64,000 bases of DNA from Uranotaenia lowii (lineage: Eukaryota; Arthropoda; Insecta; Diptera; Culicidae): positions 285,916,875 through 285,980,874 of the forward strand of contig NC_073693.1 in assembly GCF_029784155.1 (NCBI RefSeq). Direction: 5' to 3'. Below are positions 23,981 to 35,845 of this stretch, piece after piece (positions within the stretch are counted from its first letter, which is position 1; every line of letters starts with the position of its first letter). Made by a program: the position numbers and the translations under genes. A model generated the notes under the pieces. It did not search any database, had not been told where the DNA came from, and was given only the letters and a program-made list of their open reading frames with translations.

Positions 23981-24258
23981 TTAACACTGTCCGATGAGTT
24001 TTAATCGTACACACCACGACGGATTTGGATGTTGCTGTGTTCCGGAGTTGTCTAGTATCGGCAAGTTTTCCAGTTCTTGCAAATGCCTCGAAACTACCTT
24101 CAACCGGCGTCGGAAATTCTCCACACATATCGCGGAAACACCTCCAACCAGCGCCATCTGGGTGATATACAACAAATCGGTTTCCTTTCTAGGGAGAAAC
24201 AGCTTGTCATCCTGTAATCCTACAGATTTCAAACAACGTCCGGAACAGGTCGAAGTTG
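23981..24258 (-). CDS. Candidate host gene, exon 2 (minus strand)
   Basis: This exon follows a 75-nt intron (24259-24333) with an AT-rich body and a CAACTAG 3' end. In phase with exon 1 it reads ATSTCSGRCLKSVGL, then LQDDKLFLPRKETDLLYIT, and ends VRLKLIGQC at a stop at 23981. I do not recognise the product; no signal peptide or membrane segment is obvious in this exon. A second open frame over the same bases continues to 23928 and ends LKISKDEYLNVVIQKFKA, which also looks protein-like, so a frameshift or alternative splice is possible. The local composition is more balanced than the flanking repeats, which supports real coding sequence. It may be a small gene, a gene fragment or a decaying copy. 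Confidence 0.4.
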
Positions 24259-24333
24259 CTAGTTGTTGGATAGACAAAATAAATTAACAATATTAAAGCA
24301 TGTTATTTTTAACAGTTGTTGAAAATAACTTAC

Positions 24334-24571
24334 CTGATTTTTGATAACTGCAAGCAGTAAGTAGGAGCGGCGCATTCTCACTAAACATATTTGCGGGTTT
24401 ATGTGCACACAAAAGAATAAAAAGCGAAATCGAATGGAGCGCGAGCAGAAAGAACCAGCTAATTCCATCGTTTGTAGCAAATTTTTCAAGTTTCTTATTC
24501 TTCCTTCCCTTTTTGCTGTTTCGGCACTTTGACAGCTTTTGGCAGTGATGCCAAGCCATCATATGTGCCAC
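24334..24571 (-). CDS. Candidate host gene, exon 1 (minus strand)
   Basis: The exon ends at TCAG|GTAAGT, a strong splice donor (exon end 24334). Joined to exon 2 (phase 1) it gives a continuous 171-codon product if translation starts at the ATG at 24571. A later in-frame ATG at 24386-24388 (MFSENAPLLLTACSYQKS) would give about 110 residues. From the first ATG there is a basic stretch (KKGRKNKKLEK) and then a hydrophobic run (FFLLALHSISLFILLC) that could be a membrane anchor. The choice of start is unresolved. The product is unrecognised. Repeats A and B lie on either side of the locus. Confidence 0.38.
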
Positions 24572-24574
24572 TTT

Positions 24575-25299
24575 TTGGTTTTATGGCAAATATGATTATA
24601 ATCAAGGTGTGTATATATTCAGTGTATCAAAAGACCTTGATTATAATATAATTTGAATATACATATTATGAAAAAAGTGAAAATCGTATTTTTTTTTCTT
24701 GATTTATACATTACCTTCAACAGTATGAAATGGTTTTCAAGTTAAGGTTTCAGGTTTTGAAATATGTCTACGCCCCCGATCTTGTATCCTTTATAGAATT
24801 AGGTATGGTGTGAATTTAAAATTGCTATGCAGAATTTATGAAATCACATTTTAATTATTCTGAATAGAAATTGTGAATTTAGAATCTTCATCAAAATTTG
24901 AATTCTGAGTTTGCATTTTGAATCTTTATTCTGAATCTGAGTACGAATCAGAATATCACTGAAAATAATTCAAAATCTGTCTTATCACCAATAAAATCTA
25001 GATTTTAGATCTGAAAAAATATGATGAATTTAAAAAAAAAATTACGTGAAATGATATTTCGAATACGAAATCTTTCTATGATATGGGACAATAATATCTA
25101 TAAATGTTTTCTTAACTCATTGCGGACAAATACAAGAATTCTCGTTTTTCGTTCGTTTGTCAACATTTTTGACCTTATTATATTTTTTCATGAGAACTAC
25201 CATCATGATTGCAGTATTTCCAAAAAATCATTCAAAAGCAACAATATTAAATTATTAATTAAGTAACCATATAAAATGGTTAACGAAAATGAGCGTGTG
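24575..25299. other. AT-rich stretch between candidate gene and repeat B
   Basis: No gene is supported. 24860-24965 repeats the 'gaatctgaa' type words seen at 22.84-23.48 kb. The rest shows no clear structure. Confidence 0.4.
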
Positions 25300-26145
25300 A
25301 AGAAATTGATATGGTGTGCTTCGTTCTCCCACACGCGCCCCTTCGTCGTTTTGTCCTTCACAGAGCAACCTGAATAGAGTCTCGAAGTAACAATCACTTC
25401 CGTACCATGCAGTGTGGGCACGACGTACTCATCAACGACTTCATTAATTTCGGGGTCGTACCCCTTGGTGAAAACCATTTTTATGTTTAATATTTCGGAG
25501 CTTCGGTTCCGAAATTTTTGGGTTGGTTCGGTTTCAAACTGAACCATTAAAATTAAAAAATTTAATATTGGTCGGGAAAATTTGAACTGTCGTCTTCTTC
25601 CCACACGGTTTCTGTCACGATGACATCTAACCTGAGTGGGAGTGAAGCCGGTCTGTTCTCCCTTCCACACATCGACAGATCCATACTTTAAGATAGCATG
25701 CGCGTATCTATGACGTCACGTATAATTTGACGTCATAGACACGATAATCTTGATTTTAGTGATTGCTGGTTGTGGCTAGCAAGCCAAATAACTATACCTT
25801 TCTGAAAGAAAGGCAATAGATACGTTTTTTGGAGTGATGATTTGATGATAATTACTATGAAAATTTATTTTTCAAACTATTTTGTTTTTTTTTCTTTCTT
25901 TTATAGGACGAAGAAGAAAAAAAATCAAATTTTTTAAGCTAAAAATCATTTTTATTGTACAGCCCAGTTTCGCAAAAACGTGCAAAAAAGTTTACAAAAA
26001 ATCACACCAATACACACAAATACACAGACATCGTCTGAACTCGACGAGCTGATTCGATAGGTACCTATAAAGGTATATCTAAGACCCATAATTAATGATC
26101 TCCCAAATCGACCGATAACTATACCTTTCTGAAAGAAAGGCAAAA
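25300..26145 (+). repeat. Dispersed ~0.8-kb repeat, copy B
   Basis: This is the direct partner of copy A, about 3.57 kb away. It carries one extra internal block at about 25789-25815 that repeats the terminal 'tatacctttctgaaagaaag' word, so the terminus occurs twice. The overlapping minus-strand frames of 155 codons (25203-25670) and 140 codons (25952-26374) run out of the repeat into unrelated DNA and show no recognisable domain. I do not call them genes. Confidence 0.8.
25711..25735. promoter_or_regulatory. Paired CRE-like sites (copy B)
   Basis: TGACGTCA occurs at 25711-25718 and 25728-25735, the same spacing as in copy A. Conservation in a diverged repeat may mean function or merely recent common origin. 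Confidence 0.4.
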
Positions 26146-27975
26146 ATGATTCGTAGACCGTAGAAATCACGCTTACAAAATCCCGTAAACCCACCGACAC
26201 GAGGGAAAGTTTTAAAAATGACAAATGAGTTTTATTACAATATACTGAACAACTGAGATTTTTGAGGAACCAACTATGTTCTACGAAAATAATAATAAAG
26301 TTTACGAAAAAAACTAAAATTTTAATTTTGAGAATCGGTTCATTGGTAAACGAGATACAGCAATGCAAAGCCAAAATTGGGTGACTTTTTTGAAATAAGA
26401 AATTTTTCTACCAGAAGTTCCGGGATTGCGGCCAAAACTTCCTTTGGACCACCAAAAACTTATACATCCATGAATAGATTTATTCTTGACAATTCAAATA
26501 TTATAAAATCAGCGCAATATTTGAAACCTATCACAAGTTATAGGCATTCTTAAAAGAGCTCTTTTTTGGCACTTTTTTCATCCGAAATCAGCTACTGGTG
26601 ATCTCTTAAAATATTTCGAATTATTTTTTCGATATTGAGAAACTAGAATAAATTATCTATACAATGAATTAAAATTCATCGAAATCGGTCAATTTTTTGG
26701 GAACTTACGTAAACTCTCGAGTCATATAGACCCGAACAGCCTAATTGCGGATTATTTTTAGGAACAGGTTGCCTGGTACTATAGATTGTGTCTTTCGTGA
26801 TTCCCCAGGAAGATTTTTAAAATCTAATTTTTGCGATTTTCCTCAAAGAGTTATAATGATTTGAATGTGCGCTTCGGATCATATTGACCCGAACGACTAT
26901 GGAAACCAGGTCCACGAACCTTTTGAATATAGTATTTATGTTCGTCTCTATAGCATTGAATAAAATTTACAGAGTATTTATACAACTCTTTATTAGTCAT
27001 AAGAAAACCTTACAGATAAGAAATATGTATTTTAAGTTATGAATGTGTATAAAAACACCAAAATAAAGCTGGCCCAAGATACCCCACATTATGTGGCCCA
27101 TGCCTACTAACTATGTTTTTTAGGTTAGTAGCGTTTGAGTGATTTTTTTCATATTTCATGAAAAAATCCTTTTCATGTGAAAGAGCAAGACAAAACTAAG
27201 TTCATAAGCATAGAAGCATATTTTTTTATAAATTTTAGGTTTCCCATCGATGCAATTTGTAGTTGTTTTTTTGATTATGAAAGCAAGTTTATTTTAGCAA
27301 GCTAAATAAAAAAAATAAAATGCTCAAAAATGCTAAAACTCTTACGCTGAACAACGACGATGACAGTTGGATTCAGATTTTTATTTCAACACCCATCCGT
27401 GATAATCAAAGTGGCCCACGTATTCCCATGGCCCATGTAACCCGACTCTCCTTTACTCATTGGCTTTGCAAAAAAGCTTTTTGCTATTTTCCATCGCCAT
27501 TTTACGATTAACCAGCTTTTTAATGTGCAGTCAGAGACGCTAAAATCATAAAATATATTTTGAATAACATTTATACAACATCGAATATCTTTTCGAGGGC
27601 ACAATTTAGGTTTACGGTTTGTTCGTGTTTGTTTAAAATGTACTGAACAAACCTAGAAATTTCTATCCTCCTTGGTGAACAGAACATCGAACTCAGGACC
27701 TGCTGATCTGAGAACAAATAAAGAAATTTTTAAAGAGATTAATGGAGATGAATCTGACGATTCTGACGATCTCCTAGAATATTTTTTCTATTTGTTATTT
27801 AGTTACCGTTGTTGAATTTTTAATCTAAAATAATAAGAAAACTTTGATTTATCAAAAGACGGATAAGAGCAAACAAAAAATTCATTTGTAAGAAATTATT
27901 TTGTATTTCTTCTTGTTATACTTTGTACTAGATTGTACCAGGTAACCGTTAACATGAATTTTCATCAATTTCATT
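26146..27975. other. Gene-free stretch with diverged dispersed repeats
   Basis: About 26330-26500 matches 50250-50400: shared order of 'ggttca', 'agatacagc', 'gcaaa', 'atgcatc/tacatcc' and 'atggatagg/atgaatag'. At about 26725 and 26880 the phrases 'catatagacccgaac' and 'catattgacccgaac' recur, as does 'gggtcaatataacccg' at about 48905. Around 27070-27110 and 27410-27445 'ggccca' phrases are arranged like a decayed TIR element. No gene is supported. Confidence 0.4.
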
Positions 27976-28282
27976 TAGTGGCTGGTAATAGCGAACTCGT
28001 GACACTAATTTTCGTCACCTACAAGTCAATCCCTTTCACTTGGCTGGTTGCAAGTTGAAATCGAAGTAAAACTAATTTCTACCGGTACTAACACTAGTGG
28101 CTTGTACTAGCAAACTCGCGACACTAATTTTCATCACCTACAAGTCAAACCTTTCCACTTGACTGGTTGTAAGTTGAAATCGGAGCTAAAATAATTTCTA
28201 TCAGTACTTTCACTAGTAACTTGTACTAGTGAACTCGCGACACCAATTTTCGTCACCTTCAAGTCAAACCCTTTCACTTGGC
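27976..28282 (+). repeat. Tandem repeat, 119-bp period, ~2.6 copies
   Basis: Units beginning 'gcgaactcgtgacacta' (27991), 'gcaaactcgcgacacta' (28110) and 'gtgaactcgcgacacca' (28229) are spaced exactly 119 bp apart. Each is followed by 'attttcgtcacct', 'caagtcaa' and 'cacttggctg'. The third unit is cut off at about 28282, exactly where the next element begins. Confidence 0.9.
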
Positions 28283-28283
28283 T

Positions 28284-28392
28284 GTAGAGTGTCCGTCCCG
28301 GGATTTTCCGGTCGGGGATTCCCGGGAATTTTAAAAATTCGAGAATTCTCGATTCCCGGGAATCATAGTTTCATTCCCGGGAATTCCCGACA
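28284..28392. mobile_element. Short 'TCCCGGGA' palindrome-rich element, probable hAT fragment
   Basis: About 110 bp begins 'tagagtgtccgtcccggga' and contains four CCCGGGA-type palindromes ending 'attcccgggaattcccg'. I associate this terminal design with insect hAT elements, but no target duplication or matching opposite end was found. Its position at the broken end of the 119-bp array suggests it is an insertion or recombination junction. Confidence 0.45.
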
Positions 28393-31006
28393 TGTAAGAA
28401 ATTATTTCTCTGGAAAAGCCTGTTAGCCGTTTAGCAGGCGTTTTCTGCTTATTGTCGTAGACGTCATTTTGGTCATGAATGTCGTAGAAAAAGCCACTCT
28501 CAAAAACTACATTCCGAAAGCGTAGAATACGACACTTATGTTGAGCATCTTTGTCATCTTTGTAAGTTGGATTGATTTTTTTTTTAAGTTTTTTTTAAAT
28601 GAATGGAACATCTGATTTGAATTTTAAATGTGTGGTTAGGCCAAGTGGAGCGTGATCTGGCGAATATGGGATGTTCGAAAATTGGAGAACGGTTGCCATG
28701 GACCGAGTAAATTTTGGGGATTATGGTCGTCAAGTTATGTCGTGAAACGGAATACTATTAAAAAAAATAAAATAACGTGTGACTCTCAGAATATAATTCC
28801 ATAAGCTGGTTCTGAAATCTGATCTTACAAAACATAGAAGCTTAGATGAGGATCTTCAAATTCAAGCTTTGAGATAAAATTGCTGCTGGGTACTTTTGAA
28901 ATTAAAGTTTGATTTCATTCTGTAGAAAATGGCTTTTGTTAACTTAATGAAGGTATGCCAAGAGATTAAAATTCGTGTTGTTTATCCCAATTATATCTAG
29001 TTTTAAACTTGTGGCATCGTATTAGTTCAAAAAAATTGTATACCATTATTCGAATTCTTTGCTTCTCTCACGAAATATACTCTTATCATTATTCAATTAA
29101 CTTCGAACCAGTTCCATCAAAACATTCCAACTCAATTTCCCATGCATTTTAATGGCACCAAATTCTGTGAATACCTCAAACTGCAAATCTTTCTGCCACC
29201 AAAATCGTGCATCGTCTCAGTTGATGAAGTCATTTCGAACCATCTATGTCTACCCCAGCATTCTGCTTGACTTCAAACGGATTACTCCAAAGATGGTCAT
29301 TTCGTTTCGCACCAAACGTGTGGTTTGTAAACGATCCCATTTCAATCGAGTGGCGATCAGTTTGCTGACAAAATAAATTAAAGGAAAGCGAGAGCATTCC
29401 CAGTTCAATCAATCCAGCCAAGTTCAGCCCAGGTTTTGAAAGGGCTCCGAATAACTCCAGCTAAGGCGGAAACGAATCTGATGATTATATAAATGGATGT
29501 TTCCAGGGCTTGTTACAGAATTATACACGGCTAATGAATGCGTTTCGTTTGGTTTATTTTAATAGGGAAATAACTTATTTATGATGGAAAATGCTGGGAT
29601 CGCCAATAGAATGCTTTAACAGTGAAGCCGGCATGCTCTCAAGCAAATCAAAACTAATTGGATTCAAAAGTTCATGAGGAACAATATTGACATAATATGA
29701 TGGATTGACGTATGGATTAATTGGCCAAAAAACACGTACTTATTCCAGAACAGTTGTTTTTTTTACAAAATTTGGATATGTGATTCAATTCACACTATTT
29801 CTAGAGACACTTCAATCTGTAGTCTACCAATATGAAATTATTAATCTGAATTTTGAATTTGCCAGCAAATTTAAATAATTTTTTTAGAGATTTAAGAAGG
29901 GCCATAATTTGAACTTTTCCACTGCTCTTCGGCAGTTTAATTAAGCACTAGCAAAATAATGAAAGAGCATCGGCCACAAGCTAACATTGATAACATTAGG
30001 TTCGAAAACCCTGCACGCAATCGACAACTGTCGATTGTTATCACTAGTTTCGAATTACCTACCTGTTTCCAGAAGAAGAAGCCAACGCAGATGTTTGTCT
30101 CTCAACTCAACACTAAATACACTCTGCTGGCAAACATCCCACAAAGAAGAAGTGTGGCGGCAATATGATTGTGGAGCTGATTGCGTTGCGGTGCCAAGTG
30201 AAACTTTACATGCACTTAACTTGTATTTTGCTTTTTTTTTCGTTTCTTCTCTTATAATTTTCATTCTCCAAACTGCAATTCACCCATCTGTTGTAGCCCG
30301 CTAGGGAGTATCATTAGACTTTGTTTTAAGAAAATTGAACCAACATTAGGTACCATCTACTTACTTAGTTACTCGTTACTTGCAGTGGCAAGTTCAGATG
30401 AACGCCGCCAGGCACGCAGTGTCGTTGTTTATTTGTCCAAGATATTCACAAACTGATAACCCGCAGCGAGGGAGAGAGTTGTAGACAGCCGCCTTTCGAT
30501 TATTTGTCTCGGCTCTTGTACTTGTTTTTTGTTGAAGCCTAGTCAAGTGCCTAGTAGGAACGGTTCCAGTTCAGGTTCAGATAATCGAAGCACTTGAACC
30601 TGCCCTGTACCTAATCGGAGCGGCTTGGAAAAAACAGGTGAAGAAATTTAACAAAACAAGAAGTTGGAATCGGCTTTAGGTGTTTTCTGAAGCTGCGTGG
30701 CTGGAGATTTCTTTTTTCAGAAAGTAAAAAAAAAATTTAATAAAGAATAATTTGATTCCTCTATATTCGTATTACAAAACTGCATAAATTCTAAGCACTA
30801 TCTTGCGGCCATGACTTCATAATCTACCATAAAGATTGAGCAGAAAAGTATAAAACTACCTGAATCCAGCTTTAATTTGTCTCTTATGGAATAAATCCGA
30901 AAAAGAACAGAAGCTTCACATATCTATAATGTAAAAACATCTTCTCATTCAAGCAATCTTATCCGAAAAAGAAGAAATGATAAAATAAATAAAAGCTTCT
31001 ATAAAT
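28393..31006. other. Gene-free stretch; balanced-composition block 29.1-30.6 kb
   Basis: The region from about 29090 to 30620 is less AT-rich and not visibly repetitive, making it a candidate for host intergenic, intronic or regulatory DNA. Short open frames at 29152-29376 and 29959-30304 lack recognisable domains or splice context. I do not call genes. Confidence 0.35.
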
Positions 31007-31040
31007 ACTATACTTTACTATACTATACTATACTATACTA
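31007..31040 (+). repeat. (TATAC)n microsatellite, left part
   Basis: A pentanucleotide run with one interruption ('tactttac') directly abuts the element at 31041. The same repeat resumes at 32873. Confidence 0.9.
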
Positions 31041-32872
31041 GGGTAACGGACCTATTTTGGACCGCTTTGGGAAGTGGCTATGCTATTTTCAAAATTAATA
31101 AAGTACATGTTACATTTTTTTACTGCTTTATCCGTTCATTACGAGGATCAAGGCTTTTTCATTCGGAACATGTCGCCGTTTGTTGTAAAATAACAAGATT
31201 TAAGCCTAAAAACTCGTTTTTTCGATAATTACACTGGTCGGAATTTTGGACCACCAGGTTTCTATTTTGGACCACCCTTTAGACCCATTTTAGACCACCC
31301 CTAAACTAAATATGTTTTTTTTTTCAATTTTGCTAAATTTAGAACAGCGATCGATGCGCAATTATGCGAATAATCCAGGTCATCTTTTCTGCTGTTATTC
31401 TTGTAGTCAAGTTTGGTTTGTTCACGTTAATTCATTCCTGAACTAACTTTTTTCAACTTTCACCAGCCTCTATTTAGGCACATTTGTTTATAGAATATTT
31501 CTTACTACAACCTTTTTTTCTTAAACTTCTTATGCTTTAAAACATCGAAAACGAATTAGAGTAAAAACAGAAAAAACTCTTTTTGTTATATAGTGTGTGT
31601 CATATGTTTTGAAAATTCCGACAGCACGCTATCATCTCGACGAAATTTGTTCTGTAGAGCTAAATACTAGCCAGTAGGCTTATCTTTAGGATCGATTTTT
31701 GTAGCGCGATCTCCTTCAGGAAACCCAATGACAATTTAAGAAAATATGACATCATCAACTCCGTGACATCAATTGATGCATTTTGACTTCCAAAACCTTA
31801 GTGAATTTGGCTTGGCATCAGTTCTGTGGAATACATAGACTCGAAAAAGATAAAAATGTGCGAGAATTATTCGATCTTTTTAAGCATCTAAAAGCCAGTT
31901 TTTTTAGCTGAAAAATGCACAAAAGTTTTGTTTTATCATTGAAACAACTTTTGTTTTACGATAAAAATGATCGTCGAAGTAGATTTTTAAACACTTTTTC
32001 TTCTTCAAAAATTGCATAACCACAGAGGCTGAAAAATAAGATTCTTTGTACTCATTCGCTTTTAATTTTTGAACATTTTAACAATTGGTGTATGTCCACT
32101 TTTTTAATGTTTTTAAGCTTCTTTAAGCTGTAGCTTTTGACAACTGCTTATCAAACAGTTGCCATTAATGTGGATTGTTGGATTATCGTGGTTTAAAGCA
32201 TAAAAAGTAAGTTTAAACAATGATTGGCTTGGTTTTATGCCGATTGAAGTGAACCCCGTCTAAAGGCGGGTTTGGGCTTTAGCGAGTTGATTGAATAAAA
32301 TAATTCCAAAATTCCATTTTTTTTAATAATAATATTTCAAAGTGTTCAAAATTCTTTTCATATCGTCTTATAACGTCTTATTACGTTTATAAGCATTTAA
32401 CAGCAAGTAAAATACCCAGGATATGTTGAGTGGTCCAAAATAAGTCCCTAAGGAATTAAGCAGGACCTATTTTCGACATGGGTCAAATTGCTATCAAAAC
32501 ATGATTTTTTGGTTATTCGAGCATGCAAAGTAGTTTTCAAGTGTTTTTTTCATAGCTGTGTACATTTTTGTAGCTGTTAAACTCATCACAGCTATACAGA
32601 AAACTTCATGAAAGTTGACTCCAATAATGGCACGTCCTCCTGAAATGGTCTTGATTCGGCCCAACTGTGAAAATTCAAAACTTTATTTTCAATTTCCTCT
32701 CCCTTACTTTCCTAATTGAATGGAATGTTAAATAAGATTAGAATCATAAGAAGTAGCTTTAACTATATGTGTTCAAAATTTTAATGATTAAAATGATTTA
32801 TGAGGGAAATATTGGAAAAAAGCTAAAAGGTGGTCCAAAATAGGTACCCGGTCCAAAATAAGTCCGTTACCC
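31041..32872. mobile_element. TA-flanked TIR element, 'TATTTTGGACC' family, inside a microsatellite
   Basis: The inverted ends begin GGGTAACGGAC-[CT]-TATTTTGG and continue ACC, one mismatch over 23 bp. They are flanked by TA (31039-31040 and 32873-32874). Both flanks are the same (TATAC)n microsatellite, so the empty site is obvious. The phrase TATTTTGGACC recurs near both ends: about 31052, 31250 and 31262 in one orientation, and about 32431, 32832 and 32851 in the other. The 1832-bp body has no coding frame of note. It is therefore non-autonomous, presumably Tc1/mariner-like from the TA target. Confidence 0.85.
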
Positions 32873-32926
32873 TATACTATACTATACTATACTATACTAT
32901 ACTATACTATACTATACTATACTATA
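32873..32926 (+). repeat. (TATAC)n microsatellite, right part
   Basis: About eleven near-perfect copies of the pentanucleotide continue the array interrupted by the 31041-32872 element. Confidence 0.93.
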
Positions 32927-33858
32927 CCAACGTATAGCTTCTAGCTTCAACTTTCATGGACACAATATGAATTTTTTTGTGCAATCCGTAGCTGATTTAC
33001 ACAGTCCTTTTTTCGAAGCATGTGTTTTCGGATTTTTTTTAACTTTGAATAACGGAAAACTGAAGAGTTGTAGGTGAATAATGCCTGAGAAACATAGAGT
33101 TTCATTACAAGGTTTCCAAAAATATCAATTCTGTAGAAATCGATTGAAAAACAAGAGAGGTAAAGCGGTTTTAAGCGAGGAGTGTCAAATTGATACTCTA
33201 GGTCTGATTAGGGAGCAATAAAGATTTCAAGAATTCATTGAGAGTCCCCGAAGTTTTTTTTTATGCAACCGAATAAAGTAACAAGTCGTCAAACTTCCAA
33301 TTGTGACACTCTAGAGATTAGGGTTTATATACATATGTTTATTATTGGACTCTTAACTCTTAATACTTATGAATAAGCAAACCAAGTAGGACAAAAAAGC
33401 AAGTTTGCTGAAATCGAAAAAAAAAAATCAAAAATTTCACAGTACTTTTAATTAAATTCAATTTATTCAAAACAGTTTTAAATTTTCCAAGAATTTTTAA
33501 ATGTGGTAATTAGATTTTAAATTACAATTTTGTAGATAATATCATTTTAATTCAAACGTTACAACTGAACAGGTTTGATATTATTATTTTGAGTCTTATG
33601 AAACTTCCTATCATCAAAGTCAAAAAAAATCTTGAATTGAAGTTCAAATTCCGTTTTATAGGTTTTTGAAAATTCCTATTCCTTTGGTAGGTGCAGGAGG
33701 ATGTTTGTGATATATTGAAACTAAAAATTTCTTTGGAGTTGTAAGCCGACAGATATAACAGAATGCAAATATATCTTCTATAATCTCTCACACATATTTT
33801 TATAATTACCAATGAAAAAAGTCAATTACATTTCTTCTCTTAAACACTTTTGTGATTA
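32927..33858. other. AT-rich stretch without recognised features
   Basis: No gene, element end or tandem structure was recognised. The 86-codon minus-strand frame at 33552-33812 has no identifiable domain. Confidence 0.4.
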
Positions 33859-33860
33859 TA

Positions 33861-34882
33861 GGAGAGATAAGGGCATCACGAGCATTCGAGGCAAACTGGG
33901 CACTCCTCTATTCTAATGAAATACGAATTTTCTCCAAAAATTGTAACAAGAAACATTTTTGTAGTTTCTAAAGTATTAATTTTTCGGAAAAAAGAAATCA
34001 TTTTATCACCTTTACAGAAATATATATATAAAAATACCAAATAGCTTCTCAACTGACGAGAATATTATAATTTTTGAGTACCGGGAAATAAGCTCTAATG
34101 ATCGTTAAATCATCTGGTCATCTCATCATATGATCGTTAAGAATTATAATGTACGCACTGCAACATAATGAAAACATTGTTCCTCAATTTTCACCAGCAT
34201 TAAATTTAAAATTCTCCATTAAAATCAATATTAAAAGGCGTTTTTACCTTAACCTTCGTGATTCTGGGCGAACAGAGCATTATTGATCGGGGCACGATGA
34301 GCTTTAGCTGCTGTAGAATCTAGCAGCGATTCAACTGAATGAAGTCAATTGAATTTAAGAGCTTGAATAGTTTACATCTGACGATTTAACCTATGTGTAT
34401 GGTGTCACAGAGATATTCAGAAGACTTGAGTTCGATTCTGGTAGAGGAAATTTTTTTTCATTTACCATTTATGATCGATTATTACGATCTTTGCATTATA
34501 CGGCTAGTGGTATCATCCGCCTTAAAAAGCATCAGAATCATAATGTATGAGTGTGTGTTAATTGTTTGTATTCTACAAACAGACATACATTATTTTTAAT
34601 TGCTTTGCTTGATGGATCTACGAATCATCATTTAGTGCAAAATGCATCTATCACGAATGGAAAATGACAAAAAAATCGTCTCGACCAGGAATTGAACTCG
34701 AGTCCTCTGAATATCCCTCCACAAACAAATCAGACTGGAGCTCTATTCAGTTGGCTTCATCGAGTTGAATTCGCTGCTAGTTTCTTCTACAAAACGCTTC
34801 TTCTACAAAACGCAAACAAACGCTCATCGTGCCCCGATTAATGGTACTTGTACTGCCCCAGGGGGAATTTTCATTATGCCCC
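33861..34882 (-). mobile_element. TA-flanked TIR element, 'GGGCATAATGAGC' family, inverted copy with palindrome
   Basis: The left end (TA, then GGAGAGATAAGGGCATCACG) matches the reversed right end of the 47678-48593 element, and homology continues inward for about 200 bp ('attaatttttc', 'tttacagaaatat', 'gaatattataatttttgag'). The right end reads, reversed, TA then GGGGCATAATGA. The central part is a long inverted repeat (about 34276-34848, centred near 34562) whose arms both contain 'gcacgatgagc', 'tagcagcga' and a tRNA-like 'ctcgagttc/cttgagttc' box B. The element is non-coding. Confidence 0.72.
34276..34848. repeat. Large imperfect inverted repeat with tRNA-like arms
   Basis: The left arm contains 'tgatcggggcacgatgagc', 'tctagcagcgattcaact' and 'gacttgagttcgattctgg'. 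The right arm carries their complements in reverse order. Arms are about 280 bp each. The box B-like GTTCGATTC and GTTCAATTC occur in mirrored positions. This could be two head-to-head SINE-like units or a fold-back within the surrounding TIR element. Confidence 0.7.
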
Positions 34883-35845
34883 TACAATGTCAGATTTTTA
34901 GCTTTCAGCAAAAATTTTTGAAATGTATTTTTAAACGTTTTTATCTACTCATCTATCTACGAAATGTTGGAAGTCAGATTTAGCAAAACATATAATAACA
35001 TATTGTTATTTTTTTTTAAACACATTGTTCTTGACAAAAAAACAATACTGTGAATACACGATTTTTTCACGCGCCGATTTTGTCTACCCACGATTTTGTC
35101 ACCTTTTTTTACCCGATTTCATCACTATATTTGATTTAATGTAAAAATATTCAGATTCAAACCTTCATATTATGGGATGATTATTAATTGATACCGCGTC
35201 AATTTCCAACATTGTGATAACATCGATAGCGATAGTGAAGATGACTTATGAATGTCACAAATAAAAGATATCCGATTCCAGACACATGTTTTTATTCAAA
35301 TTTCCACAATTAAAAAGTTCGTAAATACAATCAGAATAATAAATTTAACGAATTGATACAGCCAATCACTGATATGATCAATGAGTTTGTTTTTGGAACC
35401 TTGGAGCCAAAAAGTTACAAATGCGTAAAAGCTTGTTTCAAGAAAACATGCTTTTAAGTGTTGGTGTTGGTGTTATTACAATTTTCATATAGTTTTCGAA
35501 AATCTGGATTTTTCTTTCGAACGCAAAAGTATGCAAATATGTAAATTTCTAAAAGTTAAAAAAATAAACATGCAAAGTTTGAAAAATGAAAAACCGGTTG
35601 GCATAGTGAACTTAAAATCGACCATTTTTGCGCTTATACCCCGTTTACTCTGAGGACCTCAATTGAGCATTCTTCAAAGAAATTATATTTTAAGTCACTT
35701 TTTCTGTTATAAATGGATTTATAATTCGTTGTTGTCAGCCGAGAACGAACTTTTTTTTTCAGATTGTTGTATATTGCGCTAAAGAACCATGAACACGAAG
35801 AACATAAAACCACATAAAATTTTCACAAAAAATGAAGTTACTGAA

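Noticed and set aside
25203..25670. 155-codon minus-strand ORF
   Set aside because: It spans repeat copy B and adjacent AT-rich DNA; the equivalent frame is broken in copy A and no domain is recognisable.
25952..26374. 140-codon minus-strand ORF
   Set aside because: Half lies in repeat copy B, half in unrelated sequence; the shared part is a mosquito-type repeat terminus.
33861..34882. Treating this element as unrelated to the 47678-48593 element because its right end is shorter
   Set aside because: The left ~200 bp align with the reversed right end of the other copy, so it is a rearranged member of the same family.
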